From NCBI RefSeq assembly GCF_000988205.1, contig NZ_LAYQ01000008.1, forward strand, positions 1 to 64,000: a stretch of DNA of 64,000 nucleotides. The letters run 5' to 3'. The DNA is from Corynebacterium minutissimum (GTDB taxonomy: Bacteria; Actinomycetota; Actinomycetes; Mycobacteriales; Mycobacteriaceae). A program made the position numbers and the translations under genes. Positions 30,258 through 39,483 of the stretch are shown here, one piece after another. Position 1 is the stretch's first letter. Each line of letters begins with the position of its first letter. A model generated the notes under the pieces. That model had not been told where the DNA came from, did not search any database, and was given only the letters and a program-made list of their open reading frames with translations.

Positions 30258-31949
30258 TTAACCGCAGGTAACGATGGGCTGCGGGTCATAGACCGTGGTG
30301 GTGGTCTCCCGGGAGATTTCCTTGCCGGAGAGGTCCTTGATCACGCGGGTATCCGAGGTGGTGAAGCCCGGCGTGCCAGACGACGGCGAGCAGTCCTCGC
30401 TCACCGACTTGCGCTGCGGCTCGGTCTTGGCCCAGCGGCCGTTGTTGATGGACTCGACCTCAACCGTCTTCACGCCCTTGAAGCGCACGGTGATCTCGTC
30501 ACCAAAGCTGGTTTCGATGCGCACCGGGTGGTTGGAGGTGTTCTTAAACTGCAGGTCAATTGCGCCTTCGTACACGGTGGCCTCGCGGCCAGCCGGGTAG
30601 CGCGAAATGTAATAGGAGTGCGGGGTGTGTGCCACGTCCTCCATGCCGGCGAAGTAGGCCGCGTTGTACAAGGTGGTGGCGAACTGAGAGATGCCGCCGC
30701 CCACGGCCTTGCCCGCGTGGCCGTCGATGATGATGCCGGATTCCACATAGCCCTGCGCGGTACCGCGCGGGCCGGTGTAGCCGTTGAGGGAGAAGGTCTC
30801 ACCCGGGTTGACCACGGCACCGTTGACCTCCTGGGCCACCAGGCGGATATTGGTGCCGGAGGCCCCGGAGAAACCGCCGGTAGAAAACTCGGACACGGTC
30901 TCATCGAAGGTGGCCTTCTCTGCCATTTCCGTGGTGAAGTCTGCGGGGTCCGGCTTGTAATCGGCATCCCATTCGCGGTCGTCCTCGCTGCTCACACGGT
31001 CCTCGAAGCCCTCGAGGGTCTTCTCCCAGTCGATGATGGAGCCATCCACCGAGGGCGTGATCTGCTTGTCGTTGCCGCTGAAGGAAATTTTGGCGTTGGT
31101 GCCGGGCACCTCGGAGCCTTGCATGCGCTCTTGGAAAAGCTCGCGCGCGCGGTTCTTATCCACCTTGAGGCGTAGCTCGCCATCCTCCGCGGCGATGGAG
31201 ACGAACTGGGAAATCTCCGGCTTGCGCAAGGTGCCGGTGGTGTTGTTCTCGCCCTTCAGCGTGAGCGGGTTATCCAGCGCGCGGGCGGCATCCCCGGTGC
31301 GCATGGCCTCAATCGCCTCATCATTAATCTGAGGCTCCACCACCATCGGCTCGACGTCGACGCCCTCGGGGTCGAGCCAGTGCTTCACGACGCCCTCGTG
31401 CAGCACTCCCTCTTCCACCGCCTGGCCGAGCTTGGGTTTGGTCTCTTTGAGGGAGCCGTCGATAAGCTCCAAGTTTCCGTCTTCCGGCTCGATCTTCAGC
31501 TCGTTGCCCACGCGCTCGAGTTGGCCGGAGAGCTGGTTCTCATCGATGTCCACAGCCACAGGGATTTCCTGGGTGGGCTTAATGAAGCTGTACAGGCGCG
31601 AGAGGGGGTTCAGGGAAGCGTCGGGAATGCCGTCGACGGCTTTCTGATAATTCAGGCTTAGGCCGGAGTCTTGGGGGATAAGCTGCGAGCTTTTCTCCCC
31701 GGCGCGGATATCCACGGGCTGGGCCGCGACGTCCCCGAGTTCCTGCTCCAGCTTCTCCACCGCAGCGGTGCGCTCCATGCGGGAGATGTCCACGCCGCCG
31801 ACCGACGTCGCGCGCGGGACCTTGTGCTGGTTAGCCATGACGTCCCACGCATAGGCGATGCCGGCGATGAGTATCAGGCCGACGAGCACGCCAAGGGTCA
31901 CCTGGAGCCCCTTGCGTCGCTGTTGGCTGTGTCCGATTGCCTTTTTCAC
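30258..31949 (-). CDS. VanW-family cell-wall protein
   Basis: The 563-residue product has one N-terminal membrane helix (GLQVTLGVLVGLILIAGIAY), then repeated peptidoglycan-binding-like domains (VGGVDISRMERTAAVEKLEQ), and a C-terminal VanW domain (GPRGTAQGYVESGIIIDGHA ... GGGISQFATTLYNAAYFAGM), followed by a G5-like segment. VanW proteins lie in the cell wall and are linked with glycopeptide operons, but their activity is not defined; here no van genes are near. It likely works in the envelope with the ABC exporter encoded directly behind it. Confidence 0.9.
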   Translation of the reverse strand: MKKAIGHSQQRRKGLQVTLGVLVGLILIAGIAYAWDVMANQHKVPRATSVGGVDISRMERTAAVEKLEQELGDVAAQPVDIRAGEKSSQLIPQDSGLSLNYQKAVDGIPDASLNPLSRLYSFIKPTQEIPVAVDIDENQLSGQLERVGNELKIEPEDGNLELIDGSLKETKPKLGQAVEEGVLHEGVVKHWLDPEGVDVEPMVVEPQINDEAIEAMRTGDAARALDNPLTLKGENNTTGTLRKPEISQFVSIAAEDGELRLKVDKNRARELFQERMQGSEVPGTNAKISFSGNDKQITPSVDGSIIDWEKTLEGFEDRVSSEDDREWDADYKPDPADFTTEMAEKATFDETVSEFSTGGFSGASGTNIRLVAQEVNGAVVNPGETFSLNGYTGPRGTAQGYVESGIIIDGHAGKAVGGGISQFATTLYNAAYFAGMEDVAHTPHSYYISRYPAGREATVYEGAIDLQFKNTSNHPVRIETSFGDEITVRFKGVKTVEVESINNGRWAKTEPQRKSVSEDCSPSSGTPGFTTSDTRVIKDLSGKEISRETTTTVYDPQPIVTCG

Positions 31950-31983
31950 GTGTACGAGATTAACGGCTGCCAGCTAGTTTTTA

Positions 31984-33045
31984 CTAGTCGCCCTCTTGCT
32001 GGGCCACCACGTCGGCGGCCGCGTCGATGACCGCGTTGATGTCATCGTCGGTGGACCACAGCGGCATATCGGCCCCGGCGGCGAGTGCTGCGGCCACGGC
32101 CTCCGGCACGCTGAAATTCTCCGAGATGGAAGCCATACCTCCCAGGTCATCGGTGTAAATGGTGCCCTCGAAGCCCAGCTCCTCGCGGGCTAACTGGTAG
32201 GCCCGCGGGTTGAGGGAGGCGGGCTCGTCGCCGAGGCCTGGTACCACGAGGTGCCCCATCATGAGGGCCGCGTCCGGGGCTTGCGGGATTGCCGTGTGGA
32301 AAGGCACGAACTCGTGACCAGAGAGCTCCTCCAGCGGCGGGGTCACCGCCTCACCCAGGTGCGTGTCCCCGGAGGCGCGCCCGTGGCCGGGGAAGTGCTT
32401 GAACACGGCCTTCACACCGGCGGCCTGCAGCCCGCGGGCAAAGGCCGCGCCATACTCGCCGGCGGCCTGTGGGTCGGTGGAGAAGGCGCGGTCGCCGACG
32501 ACCTCCAGGTCTCCCCCATCCACATCGAGCACGGGGGCGAAGTCCACCGTCACGCCGTGGGAACGCAGGCTCTGTCCAATCTCCGTGGCCAGGGCCTCGA
32601 CCTCCTCCGGGCTATGGCCTTCCGCCATGGCCTGCGGGGAGGGGTAGTCTCCCAAGATTTCGGAGAAGCGCTGCACGCGCCCGCCCTCGAAATCGATGGA
32701 GACTTCAAAGTCGCGCCCCATCTCCTCACGCAAAGCGTTTACTCCCCGCGGGCCATCGCTCAGCAGCTCGGGGTCGGCCCAGCTCGGGATGAAGAGCCCG
32801 CCCACGCCGGCCTCCAGCTTCGCGCGCGCATCCTCGTAGTTCAGCGCAGGCGGCATGAGCTTGGCGGCGGCGCGGGCGCGGACGTCCTCGGGCGCGGCTT
32901 CCTGTGGTGCCGCATCGCCCGACGCGGCGCTCGGGGCCGCGGCGCTGGATTTGCTGGGCGGGGCGTCGGAAAGCTCAGGCTCCGTACTGCACGCGCTTAG
33001 CGCACAGATAGCACTCAACAGGAGGGCGGGCATAGCTTTTTTCAT
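31984..33045 (-). CDS. GH3 beta-N-acetylhexosaminidase lipoprotein (LpqI-like)
   Basis: I start at ATG 33045 (MKKAMPALLLSAICALSACS), two codons into the open frame, because GGTGGGC lies just ahead. The lipobox LSAC gives a membrane lipoprotein. The GH3 signature KHFPGHGRASGDTHL and the catalytic TDDLGGMASI are clear. NagZ/LpqI-type enzymes release N-acetylglucosamine from peptidoglycan fragments for recycling. Like lpqI (Rv0237) it lies near a DUF2613 gene and aftD. A Ser/Ala/Pro-rich linker follows the lipidated cysteine. Confidence 0.9.
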   Translation of the reverse strand: MKKAMPALLLSAICALSACSTEPELSDAPPSKSSAAAPSAASGDAAPQEAAPEDVRARAAAKLMPPALNYEDARAKLEAGVGGLFIPSWADPELLSDGPRGVNALREEMGRDFEVSIDFEGGRVQRFSEILGDYPSPQAMAEGHSPEEVEALATEIGQSLRSHGVTVDFAPVLDVDGGDLEVVGDRAFSTDPQAAGEYGAAFARGLQAAGVKAVFKHFPGHGRASGDTHLGEAVTPPLEELSGHEFVPFHTAIPQAPDAALMMGHLVVPGLGDEPASLNPRAYQLAREELGFEGTIYTDDLGGMASISENFSVPEAVAAALAAGADMPLWSTDDDINAVIDAAADVVAQQEGD

Positions 33046-33103
33046 GCCCACCAGTGTGCCTGAAGCACCCGCACGGGCAACAACCGGTTGTTAGGATGGC
33101 CAC

Positions 33104-33607
33104 ATGAATAACGGAGAGACCATGCTCATTGCCTATGACGGCTCCGACCGCGCCGACCGCGCCCTCGAGTACGCCGCGCGGCTTCTGCGCCCCACCGACG
33201 TCGAAATCCTCACCGCGTGGGAGCCGTCCGCGCGCCAGGCCGCCCGCGCCGTCAGCCGCACCGGGCTGCACCAATCCACGGTCTCGCCGGAGAGCGTGGA
33301 GGATGATCCGGCCTACGAGGAGGCCCTCGCCATCTGCCGCCAGGGCATCGCCAAGGCGGAGACCCTGGGGCTGAGGGGCCATGCCCACCTGGTGGAATCT
33401 GTGACGACGATTCAGAGCGCGATTGTCGACGCCGCCCAAGAACTCGACATCGACGTCATCGTCACCGGCACCCGCGCGCTCACTGGCTTCCGCTCTTTGT
33501 GGAACAACTCCACCGCAGAGTACATCGTGCGCAACGCCGGTCTACCGGTCTTCATCGTGCCGCCGGAGAACGACGATGAGGACGACGCGGAAGAAAGCGA
33601 CTCCTAA
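33104..33607 (+). CDS. Universal stress protein (UspA family)
   Basis: The 167-residue product has the USP fold: MLIAYDGSDRADRALEYAAR at the N-terminus and the nucleotide-binding C-terminus VTGTRALTGFRSLWNNSTAE followed by VFIVPPE. The G-x2-G-x9-G pattern is partly altered (G-T-R-A-L-T-G), so ATP binding is uncertain. An acidic tail (DDEDDAEESDS) ends the protein. The ATG at 33122 with GGAGAG is an alternative start. It interrupts the lpqI-DUF2613-aftD arrangement. Confidence 0.85.
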   Translation: MNNGETMLIAYDGSDRADRALEYAARLLRPTDVEILTAWEPSARQAARAVSRTGLHQSTVSPESVEDDPAYEEALAICRQGIAKAETLGLRGHAHLVESVTTIQSAIVDAAQELDIDVIVTGTRALTGFRSLWNNSTAEYIVRNAGLPVFIVPPENDDEDDAEESDS

Positions 33608-33638
33608 AGGCAGCTTTTAGCTGCTAGAATCTGGCGCC

Positions 33639-33836
33639 ATGGCATTCGACAGCGATTCCCTCAACAAGCGCACCCTGGGCCCGGCTCTGGGCAGTGCGGT
33701 CGTCGGCGTGGCGCTGGGAGTCGTGACCATCCTGGGTATTGCCCAATTCTCGCAGGCAGATGCCGTGCCGAACGATAACTCCGTCAAGGCCTCCGACGCC
33801 GTGATGGGCGGGCCGGAGTACGGCTCCCGCGAGTAG
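33639..33836 (+). CDS. DUF2613 family small membrane protein
   Basis: The 65-residue product has one hydrophobic helix (LGSAVVGVALGVVTILGIAQ, about 17-36) and ends VMGGPEYGSRE, the end typical of DUF2613 proteins of actinobacteria. Its gene lies one base ahead of aftD, as in M. tuberculosis Rv0236A and Rv0236c. The role is not known; tight coupling to aftD suggests help in arabinan synthesis. Confidence 0.85.
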   Translation: MAFDSDSLNKRTLGPALGSAVVGVALGVVTILGIAQFSQADAVPNDNSVKASDAVMGGPEYGSRE

Positions 33837-33837
33837 C

Positions 33838-36800
33838 GTGCGCGCACGCATCGGGGGGCTTTTCTTTTTAGCCCTCGTGGTCCTAGTGCAGCCGTGGGGG
33901 CTGACTGCTGCTGATACCAAGCACGATCTGGTGGCCAACCCGGCTGGATTTTTGGTCGGCGCGCTGCATGCTTATACCGATACTTTCACGCTGGGCCAGC
34001 TGCAGAACCAGGCCTATGGCTATCTCTTCCCGCAGGCTTGTTTTTCTTGCTGGCGGATCCACTTCCGGATTGGATAGCACAACGCGCCTGGTGGTTCTTG
34101 GTCCTTGCGGTGGGCTTTCTGGGCTTCTTCCGCCTAGTCCGCACGGTACTTCCCGCCGCCCCTGGCTTTGCCGCGCTGATGGGCAGCCTCCTCTACGCGC
34201 TCTCCCCGCGCACGCTGACCACGCTGGGCGCGATTTCCTCGGAGACCTGGCCGGTCATGCTGGCACCCTGGGTGCTGCTGCCTTTCCTGCGGCCGGGCCG
34301 GCTGTACTGGCGGGATACCGCACCCTCGGTAGTGGCGGTGGCCTGCATGGGCGCGGTCAACGCCACGGCCACGCTGGCTGCCTGCCTGCCGGCGGGTTTG
34401 ATTCTGCTGTGGCGGCGCGCGGGCAAGACTGGCCTGGCCTGGTTGGCCGGATGCGCTGCGGTGTCCGCGTGGTGGATTACCCCGCTACTCATCCTGGGCC
34501 GCTATGCCCCGCCCTTTACGGAATTCATCGAGTCCGCTGGGGTGACCACGCGCTGGCTCAACCTGGCGGAAATCCTGCGCGGAACCACCAGCTGGGCACC
34601 CTTTGTGGATACCGAGCGCGTCGCCGGCAACGAGCTAGCCACTGAGCCGGTCTTCGTGCTTGTCACCATCGGCGTTGCTGCTTTGGGCCTGGTGGGCCTG
34701 GCCCGCCTGCCGCGCCTGTGGGGTGTCATGCTGTTGGTGGGCGTGGCCGTACTGGGCACGCATGCCGCGTGGTACCTCGACGCGCTCGACGGGCCACTGG
34801 CCGCGCTGCGCAACGTACATAAATTCGACCCGCTGGTGCGCATCCCGCTGGCACTCGGCGTGGCCGCGATTGCTGCCCGGGTGAGGTTGCCGCGGACGTT
34901 GTCCCCGGGGCGTCGTGAAGCAGCGGGCCTTCTGGTGTGCCTCGTGGTGGTGGGCGCGACCGCCCCCGCCTGGGCAGGCCGGCTGCTGCCGAAGGGCGCT
35001 TACGAGGAGGTGCCTGCCTATTGGCACGAGGCCGCCGATTTCATGAACAGCCTGGATACGCGCGTGCTCATCTACCCGCCGGCGTCCTTTGCCCGGCAGG
35101 ACTGGGGCTGGACGCGCGATGAGCCGGCGCAGCCGCTTCTTGACGTCCCCTGGGCCGTCCGCGACGCCGTTCCCCTCATTCCGCCGGAAGCCATTCGTGG
35201 CATGGACGGTGCGATGGCGCAGATTTCCCGCGACCCTGCCACCGCACCCGTGGTGTTGCAGCGCCTCGGTATCGGGGCAGTCGCGGTGCGCCACGACCTG
35301 ATTTCTGGTTCTGCAACCCATATTCCGGGCGAGGTCCACACCTTCGGGGAGGTCGACGTCGTTGTCTTCGACCGCGGCCTCTCCATGAACCTGGCTCCTG
35401 CGGATCCGCCGCGCGTGGCGGGCGGTGGGGAATCGCTCGCGCTCCTCTCCGGCCCTCACGAGCTCGTCGCCTCCGACGCGGACATCATCACCGATACGCC
35501 TGCGCTGCGCGACCGCAACTACGGCACGCTCTCCGGCCCGGTTTCCGCGCCGCTGGCCCCTAGCGACCCATCGACGGTGCGCAACCGGCTGCGCGACTAC
35601 CCCTCCGCCGGCCCGCTGACCCAGGTGGTGGAGCACGATGGCCGCGTCACCGCATCGTCCTCTGCCGCCGATGCCTCGGCCTTCGGCGGGGCGAACCCGG
35701 CGCGCTCTCTTACCGCGGCCGTCGACGGCGAAAACTCCACTGCCTGGTGGCCAGCGCCCGGCGATTCCGGTTGGTTGGAGCTGCACTCCGACTCCACGTG
35801 GACCTCGCCCACGCTGCGTCTAATGACCACCGGCACGACTGAGGTGACCATCCACAACGGCGATTCCAAGGTGACGGTCACCATGGAGGCCTACCGCGCC
35901 CGCGATATTCGCGTGCCCGGCGCGAAGGCCTCCACCATCCGCATCGAGCCGCAGCGCCGCACCGGGATTGCGGAGGCGTCCATCGTGGACCAGCCCACCC
36001 CGCGGCGCCTCATCACCGTGCCCGATACCTCGCCCGATGCCGAGCAGTTCCTCTTCCAGCAAGACAACGAGCACATCCTCATCCGCTCCTTTACTACCCC
36101 GCGCGACATGACAGTGCGGGTCTCCGGTGAGAAGACAGTGCTTATCGACGGCTCCCCCCACGCCCCCAACTCCACCCTCAATCTGTCCGCCGGGCAGCAC
36201 CTCCTGCGCACCACCGGCGACTGGGCGGCCCTGACCGATACCGCGTCCTCCTTGCCCGCGCCCCTCCCCGCCTCCTCGCGTGCATCTTCTGCGGATTCAG
36301 CCACTTCTTCTAACCAGGCAGCCGCCGCAGCCGGGTCCTCCGCCGACTCCGGCTATGCCCCGCTCGCTTCCGGCGAGCCCATCGAGCCCGCCGACCACGA
36401 CCGCCTCCTTATCACCGGCCGCGCCTTCAACGAGGGCCTGCGCGGCGAGCTGCGCTCCCGCAGCACAGCCGCGGTCTCGACGTCAGGTTCGGCACAAGAC
36501 TCAGCGCCGGACTCAACGCCGGCCTCCAGCTCGGAACCGCAGGCCCTCGAACCGCGCTCCATCGATGCCGACACGCAAGCCTTCCTCATCCCCGCCGGCG
36601 CTAGCGGGACCTTCCACATGTCCTTCGTGGCTGACCGCGCCTACCGCGTGGGCCTCGGCCTCGGCGGCGCGCTCGCCGCGCTGACCACCGCGCTGTGCCT
36701 GCTCGTCATGGCCCACGGCCCCCGCCCTCACTCCGCTTCCCCCGCCACCTCCGCTGCTTCCCGAACGCTCTCCCCCGCTTGTGTTGCCCACTCGTCCACC

Positions 36801-37075
36801 TCGGCGCGTGTCCTTCTGGCCCTGCTCATCGCGGCAACGATGGCGCTCGTCGCGGCCCTGCCCGGTGTTGCCGCCGCTGCCGCGGCGTGGGCCATCACTC
36901 GCTGGACCACGTTGCGCCCCGACTACCTGGCGGGCGCGCTCACCTTGGCCGCGGGCGCGATGCTCGCCCGCGCCCCTGGCCCACGGACGGCTACGCCGGC
37001 GACTCGCTTCTGGTGCAGCTGCTCTGTGTCACGGCCATCACGTGTGCCTGCCTCCCACCCCGCCGGACGCCCTAG
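33838..37075 (+). CDS. aftD: AftD-type arabinofuranosyltransferase, two frame breaks
   Basis: This is a GT-C membrane glycosyltransferase (DUF3367) that adds arabinofuranose branches to arabinogalactan and lipoarabinomannan from decaprenyl-phosphoarabinose. It starts at GTG 33838 (RARIGGLFFLALVVLVQPWG). The frame breaks at 34035-34036 (GG): adding one G joins LQNQAYGYLFPQ to LFFLLADPLPDW. A second break lies at 36973-36976 (CCCC): adding one C restores PWPTDGYAGDSLLVQLLC and a stop at 37073. The repaired protein has 1079 residues, normal for AftD, with membrane helices at both ends and a soluble region with carbohydrate-binding-like parts. Both breaks are in G/C runs, so sequencing error is likely. 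Confidence 0.85.
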
Positions 37076-37108
37076 GTACCCGGCCCCGCCCCAGATGGTT
37101 CCCCTCAA

Positions 37109-37206
37109 AAGGCATTAGTCAGAAGGTGTCTTTGGGGTCAAGGAAACCATCTGCGGCGATGTAAAAGGTTTGTTTGGGGGCAAGGAAACCGTTTGACTAA
37201 TGCCTT
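37109..37206. repeat. 13-bp inverted repeat around two direct repeats
   Basis: AAGGCATTAGTCA (37109-37121) is the exact reverse complement of TGACTAATGCCTT (37194-37206). Between them TTTGGGG(T/G)CAAGGAAACC occurs twice (37131 and 37173). It fills the gap between aftD and the convergent acyltransferase gene. It could be a termination structure or a small mobile remnant. Confidence 0.6.
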
Positions 37207-37234
37207 CTGGAAAATGCCATGTGTGAAGTGGCGT

Positions 37235-38449
37235 CTACGACCCCACCGAACCGGCGGAATCAGTCGAGCCAGCGGCGCTGGCGAGGGATCCGGAGCCCAC
37301 GGTAGCGGAATGGGATCCGGAACTGGCAGAGCTCGCAGAAGCGGAGCCGGCAGGGCTATCTGCCTGGCGCGGCAACGAACGCGGAACGGCGATGCGACCG
37401 CGTGTAAAGGCGAGGGAGCGGATGAGGTCGCGGCCGGGGACCTCCACAAGCACGTAGGTCGCAGCGGATAGCACACAGCTGACCACCACCGTAAAGACCA
37501 GTACCACCGCGAAATCCCAGGCAGCACCCGAGAAGGCAGACACGCCCAACAGCGGGAAAGCGATGGCCAGCACCGCCACATGCCACATGAAAACCCCATA
37601 AGACCAGCGGCCCAGCGCCCGCATCACAGCGGAGGAGAGCCAGCTTTCGCGCGGTGCCAGCGCTACCGGCACCACGATGCAAGCCCCGCACACCGCCCCC
37701 GCCGCAATGCGCCGCGCAAACTCACCCGGTTCTGGATGCACCAAGCCCTGCGGGCCGAACCACTCGCGGCTGGCCAGCCACACGCAGCCCGCGGCCACCG
37801 ACCAGCAGGCAGGCCGAACGATGCGCCCGGCGCGCAGGCGCACCCCAGCCGCCTCAGCCTCCGCGGCCAACATTCCCACCGCGAACCACGAAAAGTACGC
37901 CGGCGGCCAAATCTGCGTGTTGATATCGCCGGATTCATAACCGGCCACAAACGGCAGGAAGCCCCACAACAAACTCAGCACACCAGCAACTGCAATCAGC
38001 ACCACCCGCCAACGCGCCGAAAACCTATCCAACCCCCACGCCAGCAACGGCAACACCGCATAGAAGGCGAACTCCACGCACAGCGACCACAATTGCGTTA
38101 ACCCGGGAACCAGGCCATCGGCAATATAGAGCTGAGTGCCAGTCAGGTTGGTGATGACTTGCGGGAGGGTTAAGGGGGAGGCGTCGGGAAGCAAGGCGAG
38201 TACCGCCACCACGCACACGACGTAGAGCGGTGCCAGGCGCGCTACGCGGGAAAGAAGGTACTGCCCCGCCGTGTGCGCATGCCGCCGGCGCCACAGCAAG
38301 AAACCACTGAGCACGAAGAAGACCGCGACCCCATAATCCAGCCTCTCAGCCCAGGCCCAGCCGGTTGCCGTCTGGAAAGACACGTGCGTGATCACGACCG
38401 CCAACGCTGCCAGCGCACGCACGCCTTCGAGCTCAGGGAGAAAGCGCAT
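37235..38449 (-). CDS. tmaT: Acyltransferase 3, TmaT-like TMM acetyltransferase
   Basis: The 404-residue product is an acyltransferase-3 membrane enzyme: FLPELEGVRALAALAVVITH with the essential His, then FFVLSGFLLWRRR and ten or so helices, then a Ser/Ala-rich tail (about 355-404). In C. glutamicum the syntenic gene NCgl2759 (TmaT) acetylates trehalose monomycolate, which helps its export by MmpL. The neighbours here (DUF3068, membrane protein, GT4, methyltransferase, pck ... mmpL) match that locus, so the same role is inferred. The low-complexity tail is unusual and may vary between strains. Confidence 0.85.
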   Translation of the reverse strand: MRFLPELEGVRALAALAVVITHVSFQTATGWAWAERLDYGVAVFFVLSGFLLWRRRHAHTAGQYLLSRVARLAPLYVVCVVAVLALLPDASPLTLPQVITNLTGTQLYIADGLVPGLTQLWSLCVEFAFYAVLPLLAWGLDRFSARWRVVLIAVAGVLSLLWGFLPFVAGYESGDINTQIWPPAYFSWFAVGMLAAEAEAAGVRLRAGRIVRPACWSVAAGCVWLASREWFGPQGLVHPEPGEFARRIAAGAVCGACIVVPVALAPRESWLSSAVMRALGRWSYGVFMWHVAVLAIAFPLLGVSAFSGAAWDFAVVLVFTVVVSCVLSAATYVLVEVPGRDLIRSLAFTRGRIAVPRSLPRQADSPAGSASASSASSGSHSATVGSGSLASAAGSTDSAGSVGS

Positions 38450-38502
38450 GGCCCACTACGATACTATTTCTGCAGTGAATCCCTCGACCGATCGGAGCTG
38501 AC

Positions 38503-39477
38503 GTGTTCCTTCGCTCCCGCCTAGCGCAGGTGACGATTGCCGCCGCGGTGTTCCTCATACTCGGGTCCATCCTTCCGCCGCTGTATAACAACCAGGCCCG
38601 CCCGCTGCCCAGGGACCTCGACATCACAGTCCGCGCGGAACAGGACGGGGTCGAGTTCACCCGCCACACCACGACCGCCTCTGCGGAGAAGGATTCCGTG
38701 GCCCGTGCGCAGTCCACCACCACGCTCACCTTGGATGGCGACACCCTCGCACACATCACCGAAGAATCCCTGCTTAACCGCGAGTCCACCTACCCGGTGG
38801 CGGGCCCGAACACGACGCAGAATATCGAGCTTCCCGCCCTTGACCTGCAGGTGGAAGACCAAGTCGAACGCGACGGCATCAGCTATTTCTTCCCTGCCGG
38901 CGCGGAGCAGCGCTCCTATCCTTTCTTCGACCCGCTCACCCAGGACGCGGAGCCCATCGATTTTCTGCGCGATGAGAAGCTCGACGGCATCCCCACCTAC
39001 GTCTTCCGCCAGGATGTCGCGCCGGTTTCGCTCGCGGAGGTCTTCGACCTCGATGCTCGCCGCTCCGGCCCGGCGGGTGATTTCTACTCGCCCGAATCCC
39101 TGGAACGCTACCACCTCAAGCCGAAATCGCACGTCATCCTCGAGCCCTTTTACGCGGTGAGCCGCACCGTGTGGGTCGAGCCCACGACCGGCACCATCGT
39201 CAACGAGGAGGAACACCCGCGCATCTTCTGGGCCACGGATGCAAGCCAGGCTCAGGCCATGGTCGACGCCGATGACACACAAGTACGCGCGCTTCTCGAC
39301 GTCCCCCTCTCCTGGTCCGATTCCACCCGCACCGAACGCCTCGACTCGGTTCGCGGAGTCATCGACACGGTCAAGGTCTTGAGCCTCGTCGGCTGGCTGG
39401 GCAAGGCCATCGGCGTGGCGTTGTTGGCGGTGGCGGCCGCGATGTTCATGCGCCGCCATGCAGCGCAGAGCGCGTAG
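38503..39477 (+). CDS. DUF3068 membrane protein
   Basis: The 324-residue product (GTG start at 38503) has an N-terminal membrane helix (AQVTIAAAVFLILGSILPPL), a large extracytoplasmic domain and a C-terminal helix (LGKAIGVALLAVAAAMFMRR). This is the DUF3068 (PorA-like) architecture. The C. glutamicum counterpart NCgl2760 has been reported as needed for lipomannan maturation and lipoarabinomannan synthesis. It stands seven bases ahead of the next gene and divergent from the acyltransferase gene, sharing a short promoter gap. Confidence 0.85.
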   Translation: MFLRSRLAQVTIAAAVFLILGSILPPLYNNQARPLPRDLDITVRAEQDGVEFTRHTTTASAEKDSVARAQSTTTLTLDGDTLAHITEESLLNRESTYPVAGPNTTQNIELPALDLQVEDQVERDGISYFFPAGAEQRSYPFFDPLTQDAEPIDFLRDEKLDGIPTYVFRQDVAPVSLAEVFDLDARRSGPAGDFYSPESLERYHLKPKSHVILEPFYAVSRTVWVEPTTGTIVNEEEHPRIFWATDASQAQAMVDADDTQVRALLDVPLSWSDSTRTERLDSVRGVIDTVKVLSLVGWLGKAIGVALLAVAAAMFMRRHAAQSA

Positions 39478-39483
39478 GCGCCC

